From Cloeon dipterum (taxonomy: Eukaryota > Arthropoda > Insecta > Ephemeroptera > Baetidae), in contig NC_088786.1 of the NCBI RefSeq assembly GCF_949628265.1, positions 7,564,001 to 7,628,000 on the forward strand: a DNA stretch of 64,000 nucleotides. The letters are read 5' to 3'. The notes beneath the pieces were generated by a model that searched no databases, was not told where the DNA came from, and saw only the letters and a list, made by a program, of their open reading frames with translations. Positions 12,701-23,285 of the stretch are shown here, piece after piece (positions within the stretch are counted from its first letter, which is position 1; every line of letters starts with the position of its first letter). The position numbers and the translations under genes are program-made.

Positions 12701-15700
12701 CTCGATTAACGCAGCTAAGTTGATTCAAATTATAGATTTTTATAAAGAGAAATTTTTAAGCAAGAAATAATTTAACTCTCAGCTAACAAAAAATTCAGGT
12801 ATGAATTTTTCTGGTCAGCAAACTTGTTCGTCACCGGCGAAATTGAAACGCAAACCTGGCGAAAAGGCTGCTCGAGCTGAGCTTTCTATTTGCTTGTGCT
12901 AAAATTTCCAAACAATTCGTTTTGCGGTGAACTCGACAGAAAGGAATGGCAGGCACATTGTCTCCAGTGTTTTGTCTGCGATGTTATGAAATGTGAGCCA
13001 CAATGCCACATATTATTTTAGCTTTGTGGGACTCGTCGGTTTACAAAGAATTATAAAAAGCTTTCAGAAATGTTGAAATCAAGTTTTATCAGTGACTGAA
13101 ACAATTAATTTTTCATTAGCTGACCGACGGTAAAATATTTTCACGAATCATACTTTGACCGGCTTAAAAAATTGTTGATTAGTCAATTAAATGTGTAGTT
13201 TGTCCACGATATACGGTCTGCAATTTTTAAATTTTTGTTTACACCCCATCCTGATTTTTTTTTGTCGAAATAACCGGTTTTACCTGGAAATCGGGGTGGA
13301 ACTCCGGAGAGACTAAAATTTTGGAAAAAACCATTTTGTTAATTAATTCAAGGAATGGAGGCAACTCAATGGGCACAACATCTATAAAAACCATATTTCT
13401 TAAATTAATGTTTTGGTTTAAAATTTAAAAAAAAATCCAAGAAAATTGTTTGATATAAAATTTAAGAAATCATCACTTTCCTATGTAATTTAGTATTTTT
13501 ACTCTTACTTACCTGGAAAGCATTCTCATAGAACACATTCAATTTTTTTTAAGAAGCGACGATATAACTTCAGCTTGGTCTAGACATTGAGTTTACTTGT
13601 TTTTGTTAAAAATATTTTTAATCAATATTTAGATATCGCTGTGGCAGTGGCGATTGCCAGTAACTTCCGACAAATTATAGAGCGAATTTTGCATCTCTTG
13701 AATTTGTGTTTCATTGTGAGCAGTTACCAGCAATCTCCGCCACTGCCATGTAACTCTTCTATGTTTCGAGAGTTAATCCTTTTCTTATCTCGATTCGACA
13801 AACGCATGATTTTCCTCTAGAGTATGTAATTCTATTTTGATCTACTGTGCAGGCTTTGGTGCACGTGTCTACCGCCTACTGCAACTGCGACCGAGAGCAG
13901 GTGAACGAGATCATCTACCCGCCTCCATACGATCCGGAGAAAATAATCCAGTGCATGGACTGGATGGACGAGGAGCTGGTCAACGTGATCACGCCGCACC
14001 TGATCGGCAAGCGGCCCAACACATATACGTTCACTAAGGCGCTGGCCGAGCACATGCTTCTGAAGGAAAGCGGAAACCTGCCGGTCGCCATTGTCAGACC
14101 CTCCATAGGTGCGGACACGACAAAATTGCCAAATCGGCCGACGATTAGAAATTATCGCGATGGTTGGCGTTTTCCTTTTTGTCAAGGAATTCAAGCTGTG
14201 ATAAAACAAAGAGCAGCAGGCTGATCACGCGTTTTTTTCTGGTTTTGCTTTTATCAGCGAAACAGAGTCGCGCTTCTGATTGCGTCAGATTTTGACACTA
14301 ATCCGCCTGTGAAGGAGATATTTAGCTTTATTTTATATTCACAGGAGTAATATTTATCAAATATTGTATGAGAGTAATGGGTTTGAATTGAACTTTGTCG
14401 ACACTCTGTTGGCATGGGTCCTCATGTTTGTACGGAATTTGCTGGAGGGGTTGTCCTAGTAGTCCTATGGCGCACCATAAAATATTGAGCCAAAATTCGT
14501 AAAAGTGCCTACTTTACAAGAGCATGAAAAATGCGGTTTTTTTGAAAAGGTTATGTTTCAAATTTGGTTTGCATTAAGGATGGTCAAAAAGCTAAGTCGG
14601 AAATGTTTTAAATTTGACGCCATCAAAGTTATCTTACCCTTTAGTAGCTAAATTTTCGTCTCCCTGCACTGGGTGCCCTGCAGTTTTTTTCCTCCAAAAT
14701 TATGGCAAAAACTGCAACTTTTGGAACTTCCCATCATCATTCTTTCATTTTCGCTTGCCTGCACTTAACCATGAGATTATCGCCTGAATAGGAACGGGTT
14801 GACCGACCACTCCTTTTGTAGCGCTTCGACGACCCTCTTGCTTCCGATGAACCTTTTTTTGTTTGCCACGTGTTTTATGGCGGCGGGGGGTCATCCTTTT
14901 ACTTTTCATCTTGATTGCTCTTTTGAAGCGACAAAGGGAATGAAAACGACTCCTTTATGGTCAAATGGAGCAACGCGATTTTTTTTATTTTCAATTCAAG
15001 CTATTTTAATTTCAATTTACAGTGTTGTCCGCATATCGGGAGCCGCTGCGCGGGTGGGTGGACGGCTGGAACGGCCCCACCGGCGTAATCGCGGCCGCCG
15101 GCAAAGGCATCTTCCGCACAATGTTGTGCAATGGCTCCATGGTTGCCGACCTTGTGCCCGTCGACCTGGTCATCAACCTTCTGGTCTGTGTCGCCTGGCA
15201 CACGGCCACCACCAGGTAATTAAAAAAATATAAATAAATGGAAAGTGTGCATGAGTACCAATTTTTTGGTAGGACAATTTCAGCGATGTACTTTGATGAC
15301 TTTGAAGAAAATGACCAAAGTTTTCAAAATGTATTCGAAAATACATATAGGTTTTATTAAATTTAGTTGAGCTTCCCGGGTTATATAACTTTCTTTTATG
15401 AGACAATCAATTGGTCGGTCATGTTCCAGAAAACGTTAGAAATTTCCAACAAGGGTTAGTTCTGGGCTTTAAAAGTAGAGGGGAAAAAAATTATCGTTTT
15501 CTGACAGTATTTTTAAATGTTGATAAAAATGTATTTCATTTTCATGTATCTTTTCTTCGATACAAAAATTAAAAATAATTATCTTTTTTAATTGTTTTTC
15601 CACGAACAAAATAGAGCCAAGTGTCCTGGACGTCGGTCCTAAAAATTTGTATCTTGCCAGTAGCAATTTTCTAGGCCAAATTCAGAAATTCAGGGTCTTT

Positions 15701-17435
15701 CCAGAAGATTAAAAATGACGCACGTCGATCGATTTCTTTCATTAAGTTGAGTCTAAACAGAAAATATCATGATGAAATGTTTGACTTTCATATTTGATTT
15801 TGTATAATTTACAGTGAGTGGTTTGCAAACTCTCAAAGCGTTGAATTGAGGAAGTTCTTGGTTAAATAATTCTTTTGCTTAAAACGTCGAAATCTAATCA
15901 ATAATCTCAAGGAATTAATTATTACTAAATTTGTAAAATATATCAATCACAAAGAGACAATTTAATCTCTCTCACTCAAAGACCTAAATTTGTTTTTAGA
16001 CCGGATGGGATCAAAGTTTACAACTGCACGACCGGCATGCAGCGGCCGATCACGTGGAAGGACTTTGTAGGCAATTGCTTCCACTACTTCCACAAGCACC
16101 CGCTCAGGGACACCATTTGGTACCCTGACGGCACGTGCTCTACCAACTGGCTGCTCAACATGGTCGGCGAGACCATGATGCACATCATTCCTGCCTACAC
16201 CATGGACGGGGTCAGCAAAATGTGCGGACAGAAAGCCTAGTGAGTATCCTCCAATTGTTTGTTTTAAAAATAATCTATTTAAAAGTAAAGAATTGTAGAG
16301 TTTGGAAAATAGTTTTAAAAACAATGCAAACTGTTTAAATCAAGTGAAATATTCCAATTTAAATCGCAATATAATTAATTTAAAGAAGACCTAGACTAGT
16401 TTTTTAAATTGTTTTTTTTTACTCTTTCTGTAAATGGAGTTTGAAATTTTCCGTTTTGTATCATATGAGAATAATTGGAATAATTTAATAATACACAAAA
16501 AAAATTAGAAACCAATTATTTTTGATAATTTTTTAGGTTAAATTGTTCATATTAGACGGAAAATATTTGTGAAGCCAGTAAATCTGATTCGTAAAAACGC
16601 TGTAATTTTTTTATTTTTTTTATCATCCATCAAAATTAAAATATAATCAAAAAGACAAGCTCAGCATAAAATTTAATCCTAATTTTGATAAGAATATTTC
16701 TATCATGTGTGCTTTTCCAGGCTCTTTAAGAAAATTATAGTATATTTTGTAGATGCAATTTAACAAGAAATTGATTTTCAGTATGGTGCGGACGCACGAG
16801 AAACTGAAGAAGGCTGCCGAGTGCCTCGAGTATTTCTCCACGCATCAGTGGCAGTTTACGAACACGAACGTGGTGGCTCTGCAGGATCGCCTTTGCATCG
16901 AAGACAGAAGAGAGTTTTCGTTCGACGTCAAAGAAATCCAATGGCAGAGCTACATCGAGAACTATGTCCTTGGCATCAGACGCTTTATCTTCAAGGATCC
17001 CCCAGACACCCTCTGCGCTGCCAGAAAGAATCTTCAATGGTATGTAAAGGACCAAATCCTTTTTTCACGGGCTCACAAGTGTGAAAATCCGCCCCTGGTG
17101 CTCATTTGGTGTCTAGTGTTGAACCTTTATTAATTTATAATTATTCTCAATTCACGTTTTTTGGGTTTTCCTTTCTTTTGACCTTTTCTTCTGAATTAAC
17201 CTATTCAAATAATTGGGGAAACCCTTCTAAATAATTCAAAATTCGTGTGCACACTTCTAGCTTTAATTTTGATTTATTTCGCAGGCTGTACTTGCTGCAT
17301 CGGTGCGTGCAGGTGCTGGGCGTGGTGCTCGCCTGGCGGCTCGTGATGCTGCGTTCCTCAACCGCCAGGAGTGTGTGGCTGTCCCTGCTGGGCGTGTTGC
17401 TGCGGTTCGCCCGCATGGTGCCCACGCACATATGA
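9775..17435 (+). CDS. Fatty acyl-CoA reductase (FAR1-like)
   Basis: Nine coding exons: 9775-9855, 9914-10030, 11062-11184, 11251-11376, 13853-14108, 15023-15215, 16000-16239, 16782-17039 and 17285-17435. They total 1545 bp, or 514 residues; human FAR1 has 515. The enzyme class reduces fatty acyl-CoA to fatty alcohol with NADPH, for ether lipids, waxes or pheromones, on peroxisome or ER membranes. The Rossmann nucleotide-binding motif TGGTGFMG is at residues 19-26. HVSTAY (153-158) and the catalytic YTFTK (Tyr207, Lys211) follow, then the VRPSI and NGPTGV blocks. A C-terminal sterile-type domain precedes two hydrophobic segments that probably anchor the protein. A stop at 9718-9720 is in frame upstream, so Met 9775 is the first in-frame start. 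The closest family member appears to be FAR1, but insects have many FAR paralogues and substrate length cannot be read from sequence. Confidence 0.93.
10031..11061 (+). other. Reductase intron 2
   Basis: AT-rich sequence between GTGCGT and a TATTGCAG acceptor. I see no exon, repeat or RNA gene inside. Confidence 0.7.
11377..13852 (+). other. Reductase intron 4 (2.5 kb)
   Basis: The longest intron of the gene. It is AT-rich except for a GC-richer island at about 11800-12290, which carries a 66-codon small ORF listed separately. This island could be an internal promoter or enhancer. Nothing else is supported. Confidence 0.6.
11878..12078 (+). CDS. Small ORF with membrane-type N-terminus (tentative)
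   Basis: A 66-codon frame starts at ATG 11878 and ends in TGA at 12076-12078. Residues of about 5-24 are hydrophobic, including [19 protein letters not shown]. They are followed by a charged stretch predicted to be helical ([19 protein letters not shown]), the layout of a single-pass membrane micropeptide. A short upstream ORF (11850-11876) ends two bases before it. It lies on the same strand as the reductase, in the GC-richer part of intron 4. I recognise no family. It could equally be a chance frame in GC-rich DNA. Confidence 0.2.
   Translation: MCRIAGLIHAGVVGCTFIGFLLVRVPVSRTIDKLEQHFTRALASAREENKQISGASYQKYNKPSSN
14109..15022 (+). other. Reductase intron 5
   Basis: The donor splits a valine codon (phase 1) and the acceptor is TTTACAG. 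I see no feature inside. The next two introns (15216-15999 and 16240-16781) are likewise AT-rich and empty. Confidence 0.6.
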
Positions 17436-17593
17436 AGCTCCTGCTCTTCTCTCTAGTGAACACCCTCTCGCTGCTGCTGTCTCTCTCACACTCTCTCTTC
17501 GTGGACATACACTCTCTCACTCACTCTCACTAATTGCATACAAACCGACGATATTTTCAGCAGATCAGCACAACGTTTCGCCCTTTCGGAAGT

Positions 17594-17599
17594 AATAAA
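17594..17599 (+). terminator. Poly(A) signal of the reductase gene
   Basis: AATAAA lies 159 bp after the stop codon. Further copies at 17778-17783 and 18152-18157 could give longer 3' UTRs. Confidence 0.55.
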
Positions 17600-18159
17600 A
17601 CAACACCCCCCGAATCTCGTAGTTTTCTCCCCCACTTTCTTTTCAGGGGGCGCGCCCCCCTCTTTTTTATAGTCAAATAGAATTTTGCAAGTGAAGCGGC
17701 GAGGCCGGCGCAAGATGCATTTTTTGTCAGTCTCTGATGAAACGAAAATGTGATTTTAGTGTTGTTTAACGTGTAATAATAAATAGAGCAGACGAAAGAG
17801 GGAGGTGATTGGAAAAAAAACACAAACAAACAGTGGCGGCCGCACGCGCTGACTCAATACCCAAAGATGTAATCCCAAAGATTTATCTCAAGCACCAATC
17901 AATAACAGTATAATAATGTATTGCGTACGTAATTATATAATTTGTGTACATGAAAAGACATTGAAAGCAGAAACACATTCTTCGTTCGACGATTCCTACG
18001 CGCTATGGGAAAATTAATATAATGAAAACGATTAGCCAAAAAAATTCCACTCCTTTTGCGGTGCATCACAACAGTTACGATTTATTACAGTGGATATAAT
18101 TAGCGTCTAGGGTGTGCTTGTTACATAACGCGAGGAAAAATTATTGTAAATAATAAATC

Positions 18160-20013
18160 GCTATTCGCGTCAAAGTTGGAGTCCAAAGCTGTCGACAAGA
18201 GGGGTCACCAGTTATGCACTCATTTCGGATTTTAATCTTTCTGCTGTGCGTTCCAGACACCAGTTAATTATTAAAGGCCTCCTAATGGTGAATTGTTTTG
18301 CCAGTTTGTGATTAAAACAAATTGTTGAGTTGGAATTAAATTATTGCGGGGCTTAAATTCCAACAAGCGTTTTCAAACTCACATAAGTTCAACTGGGGGG
18401 GGGGGGGGCTTTATAATATCTGGAATTATCATTATTTCTTTTTGGATGCCAAGGAAAGTTTTAATTAAAATTAGTAAATGGACAGTGTCGCCATCTGTTG
18501 ACAGCTTTGGACACAGACGCTGTACGCTAAAATGAAAAATAAATCAAATTCTTGATTATTTGCTGGGCCGATTTTGGGTCCGCCTCGCTTGATAACGCCG
18601 GAGCTTGTTTATCGGAATGAGCGGAATATAAAAATGCTGTTTACTTGTAGCAGGAAGTAGACTCTGTAGAGTCATTCACTCTCACGCACTCTTTAAAGCC
18701 CTTCTTGCTTCAGGCCGAATATTTGACCATTTTTTCGCGGACACAGTGACAAGCGTGATTGCTGCGAGAGTGCTTTTTAGTTAGTTTGATTAAAAAGAAC
18801 AGGAAGTGTGTGCTGCGCTCGAAAGTGTGTGATTATAAATAGTTCCCACGTTTAGTAAAAATTCGCTTTATTATTCGTACGCTTGTTTACAGTAAATAAA
18901 AATCAAATTGTGTTATCTCCCTGTTCTATTATATTATTCGTGAATAAATTTATTTGAATCAGTATTAGACTCAATTTATGTTTGTTCGTTTCTGTTACGA
19001 TTATTATGCGTTATTCTCTGTTACTATTTGTGCTAATTTATTTATTACATCGTTACTTTGTTTTCCGTTGAGATGAAAATGTGATTTTCTATCTCATCTT
19101 TTTCCAAACCACCCTCACAATAATGAAAGCGAATGAAAAAGTAATGAATTTCCATCCATGCTTCAGTCAAGTTGCAGTATACATGCAGATTTTTATCATG
19201 AAGTACACATGTAAACAATAAAATTTCTCTTTTGAATTACAAAACATGAGTTTTTATTTCATCAGAATATTTTAATTTAAATAATGTTATGGGCTCCAAT
19301 TGAATTACAAATTACACCTAGTTTTTTGGTTTGCAAAGACCAGTTTGTTTAGCTACAATTTTAAATTCTGACACGCAATTACTAAAAAGTTAGTGTCTTT
19401 AATTAGAAAAATATTGCAACTTCCACAGATATTTGACTTTGGGTCGCCAATGACTTACTCATTCAAAATGAAATTTATATTTGCTGTGGAGTACATATAA
19501 TCTTTTATTATTTTCAGATAGATTTTAATTATTTGCTACAAATATATTATAGCATTGCGGTTCAGTTAAAATTCACATTGTTTTCATTTTATAAATACCA
19601 ACGAAATTATAACAGAGGTTTGGCACTTAAACTGGAAATAATCTAAGTTTGAGATTAGTGAAGGACTAAATAATCCTACGCTTCTGATTCAAGTTTAGTA
19701 TTCAAAATACACATTAATTTAGTAGCAGAAAATACCACAAAATATTAGTTTGTTCGTCTTATCTTCTGTGCTTGGAAAATAATACTATAGTTAACCGACC
19801 CAAAAGCTTAGGAACGGGGAGAGATTCATATTTACAGACAGTCGTTTTATATCTCACAAGATTCGAATCCAAATTAACAGAGTTAACAGGTACCTGGACC
19901 AAGAATGGTTTCAACCAAAACATTTTACAAAGCGCAGCGTGACGAAAAATACTGTCTTTTATCTCGTTTGGTACAATTTCAATTCATCACTTTGGTTGGA
20001 TCATATTTTGCAA
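18160..20013. other. Convergent intergenic region between reductase and gamma-tubulin
   Basis: AT-rich sequence between two genes that converge. It contains a 14-base G run, a TATA-like word at 18627-18633 without a recognisable gene behind it, and minus-strand AATAAA words at 19249-19257 and 19504-19509 that could end a long gamma-tubulin 3' UTR. No coding region is supported. Confidence 0.45.
18395..18408 (+). repeat. Poly(G) run, 14 bases
   Basis: An uninterrupted G tract in otherwise AT-rich intergenic DNA. It could be a replication-slippage site, and its assembled length is prone to sequencing error. Confidence 0.8.
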
Positions 20014-23000
20014 TTATTTGCCCCAGTTGAGATAGTCCGGCCCGGCCGCTGCCCTGTACTCATCGACCAGCTCCTGGACCACGTTTCTTGAGCTATCTAA
20101 CTCGTCCAAGTTGTTTTCAAACATTTGTTCCTTCCTGAACTGCTCCAAAAAGGCCTCTCTTTTACGCAGCTTGTCGTACTGTAGCAATGCACGCTCAAAC
20201 AACTGCAGAAAGAAAAACAAAATTCAATTGACAGAATGTTCTCCATAAACTTGGATTTAAAAAAAAAACTTTATACAATTAATGAAAGAAAGTTTAAGTT
20301 ATCATCGCAGCTACAGGTATAAAAAAAGGATTTTTAACTGTACTCACTGAGGAAATGTTCGTGTGATTGGCCAGCATGAGTCCTGAAACCCGGTGAGTAC
20401 TAGGCAGGTAGGGGGAACGCCTTGAGCAGGCCACCTGCAGGGTCGCTGGACCCCAAGGAATGAACGAGACCATTTTGCGTTCGCGGATTCGTTGCCGGCT
20501 TTTGTGCACCTGTGTCGGATCAACTTCGCCCTGAAAATAGAGCATTAATATTATATAATTTCACCAAATAAATAAAGAACTGTTTGAATTTTAACGATTT
20601 TGAGATCAATTTTCAATTTTGACAGAATACTCACTTGGATAATGTTGAGAATTGAAATGTATTTGTGGTAGTTGTTCCTATCAGGCGCTGTGGAAACCAT
20701 CATGTTTTTTGTCTGCAGCAGCCGTCGCATGACGTCCAACACAGACGTTTTCCTAACTGAAGTTTCCTGGAATTTAAATTAGGTTTGTCAACAAATTGAG
20801 ATCATAAACTTTTTAAGGATAACATTTATAAAATATCATTGTGAAAATCTAAAATTTACAGTCAGAGGTCAGAATTACCTCTACATGCAAATTTTTTCTT
20901 TAAAATTGCCTATTCTCTACCTCAATTTCACTCAAAATTTCTCTCTGACAGTTTTTTGAGTTGAGGTTATGAGCAAATAATTAACAAAATCTCCAAACCT
21001 CATGATCGGAGGTGAGCGGCGTGTATCCAGTCATAAGAAAGTGCAGTCTGGGCGTAGGGATGAGGGGCGCGATGAGTCCGATCATGTCGTTGTTCATGAA
21101 GGACGGGTAACGCAGCGTGGCGGTGCTCACAGACATGATGGTGGAGACAAGCTTGTTGATCTGCGAGAAGGACGGGTTCTGGATGTGCAGCCGGTCGGCG
21201 GCAATGCGGTTGAGCGCCGTGTTGTCCAGCACCACCACGCAGTCGGCGTCCAGCGTCAGCCGCTTCAGGGTCAGGATCGAGTTGTACGGCTGCACCACCA
21301 CGTCGCTCATGGTCTTCTCGTCCAAGTTGGGGAACACGCTGTACGTCTGAATAAACTTCTTGGGAAAGTGATCCGTCAGTTTCTCCAAAATGCACGAGCC
21401 CATGCCCGAACCAGTGCCACCGGCGATCGAGTGACACAAGAAGAAACCCTAGAAATTGTTTAAATTTTATTATCAATTAAATTTCATCATCTGCCAATTT
21501 TATTCTTTTTACATGCAGAGATATGAGATTTTTTATCTATAAAGCAACCCCTAGCCCTTCAGTCAGTCAGGGAAGGTAGAGCGGAGTCTAACGGCGTGCA
21601 GTTTATGAAAATATAATGGTTAGAACCCGAGATTTGGAAATGAATATTTGCAAAACTCAAAAAAATCAACAAATTCATGATTTTTCGAATTTTAACGAAT
21701 AAATTCTCAAATACAAAACTGAACAATCTGAAATTTTCACAAATGTTTGGAGCACAGGGTTGCAAAAATCCGCATTTAATAAATGCAGTGGAAAAAACCA
21801 ATTTTATTTAATTCTAACCAGTTTCTTGCAGGCAATTTTTGCATTTCAGTCTTCTAATTATTTACTTGACTTGAAAAATTGTCAGAGAAAATTTTGGAGA
21901 GATTGAGGCAGCAAATAACAATTTAAAATAAAATAGCTGCACAGTATAGGAAATTTTGACCACTCCGACCGTAAATTTTACAGGGGAAAAAGGAATAAAT
22001 TAATTTCTTGCGGAGGAAATTGGTAAAAATTGAGTGATAAAATCGGTTAAAAACCGGTGGGGAAAAACGGGTGGTAAAAGACCAGGTAAGCCTCCCCGCA
22101 CCGAGGTCTTTGATTGAAATGCCAGACATTTGTCTTTAAAGCCACTGGGAAGGAGCGAAAACAAGCACTGGCATGTCTTCCCAGCCCACTGAGCTATTTG
22201 AGCATTTCGAGTCATTTAACTAACCAGTCACTTAATTTTAATTTAACTTCACTTAATTATATCCGAAATTAAAAAAATCGTGTTTTTACATTTAGATTTC
22301 TCAAAAATAATAGCAAAAAACATTCTGAATTTTGAATAAAAATTCATGTATGTCTAGAGACTGCCTCTTAAGGGGTTTCCAGATTTATAAAAAAAAAGGT
22401 TAATGTCATATATTATATACATACATAGCGGAAAAACCAAAATTTTCGGAAAATGGCCCAAAACCCAGACTGATGACGCAAAAATCATCGTTCATTCAAT
22501 CAAGCTTGTTGAGAAGAATCAAACAAACAAATTATTTTTAAAAATTGAATCACGAGAGGACGAGATAATTCCATCCAAAAATATTTACCAAGCCGAAATT
22601 GTTTACAGGAACATGTTTAAACAAACAACACGCAAAGCAAAAATTGTCTTAAAACCATAGAAAATAGAGGATAAATAATGTTACCTCAAGACTATCACTT
22701 CCATCTGCTTCTCTGTCAATGATATCGAAAATCTCCTCCTGCAGCTTTTCACCCTGATGGAAGCCGGTGGCCCAGTTGTTTCCGGCACCACCACCCTGCG
22801 CGCTGACATAAATGTTCTCCGGGTTATACAGCTGTAAATATTTTTTATTTAAAATAGATTGGCACCAATTGAGAATAACCAGACGCACTTTCGCATATTC
22901 AGAGTTTTTAATCGTATTGATAACCCTGGGTTCCAAATCAAGGAGAACTGCACGGGGAATGTAGTGCTCATCGTCAGCCTGAAACAAACAGAATTAAAAT

Positions 23001-23285
23001 AGAATCTTGAAGAATTCCCACATTTTTCCTTCAACCATTCCCATTCGAACCACAAAGAAAATGATGTCAATACCTGATAAAAGAACACGTCTTTGCGGTC
23101 GTGGCCCTCGGTGGCAAAATTCTCCAGCAGCCCTTGCGGACTGATTCCATGCTCCAAGCAAAGTTGCTTCCAGAACTCAAAGCCGACTAAAATAAATAAT
23201 TTAGTCAAAATTCCATGTTCAATTCAATCATTTAACCTTGATTGCCGCATTGGCCGAGCTGCAAGGTGATCATTTCACACGGCAT
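20014..23285 (-). CDS. Gamma-tubulin
   Basis: Eight coding exons: 23285-23237, 23186-23074, 22978-22889, 22831-22685, 21448-20999, 20766-20635, 20530-20348 and 20202-20014. They total 1353 bp, or 450 residues; human gamma-tubulin has 451. The protein nucleates microtubules at centrosomes and spindle poles as part of gamma-tubulin ring complexes. Family hallmarks include [11 protein letters not shown] near the N-terminus, [14 protein letters not shown], the GTP-binding loop [10 protein letters not shown], the [10 protein letters not shown] block and the FIPWGPA block. Cysteine in LGQCGNQ and the gamma-specific RKDVFFYQ separate it from alpha- and beta-tubulin. Compared with the human protein there is a two-residue insertion ([10 protein letters not shown]) and a slightly shorter C-terminus (DYLNWGK). 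The start has a good context (A at -3). It converges on the reductase gene. Confidence 0.97.
21449..22684 (-). other. Gamma-tubulin intron 4 (1.2 kb)
   Basis: The largest intron of the gene. It includes an odd GC-richer patch at about 22070-22200 and, on the opposite strand, an 85-codon open frame at 22403-22660. That frame is Lys-rich and recalls no family, and I do not annotate it as a gene. Confidence 0.5.

Noticed and set aside
19859..19872. GATTCGAATCC-like word resembling a tRNA T-loop
   Set aside because: No acceptor stem, D-loop or anticodon arm can be paired around it.
21002..21463. 153-codon plus-strand frame opposite gamma-tubulin exon 5
   Set aside because: It is a shadow of the strongly conserved gamma-tubulin coding exon.
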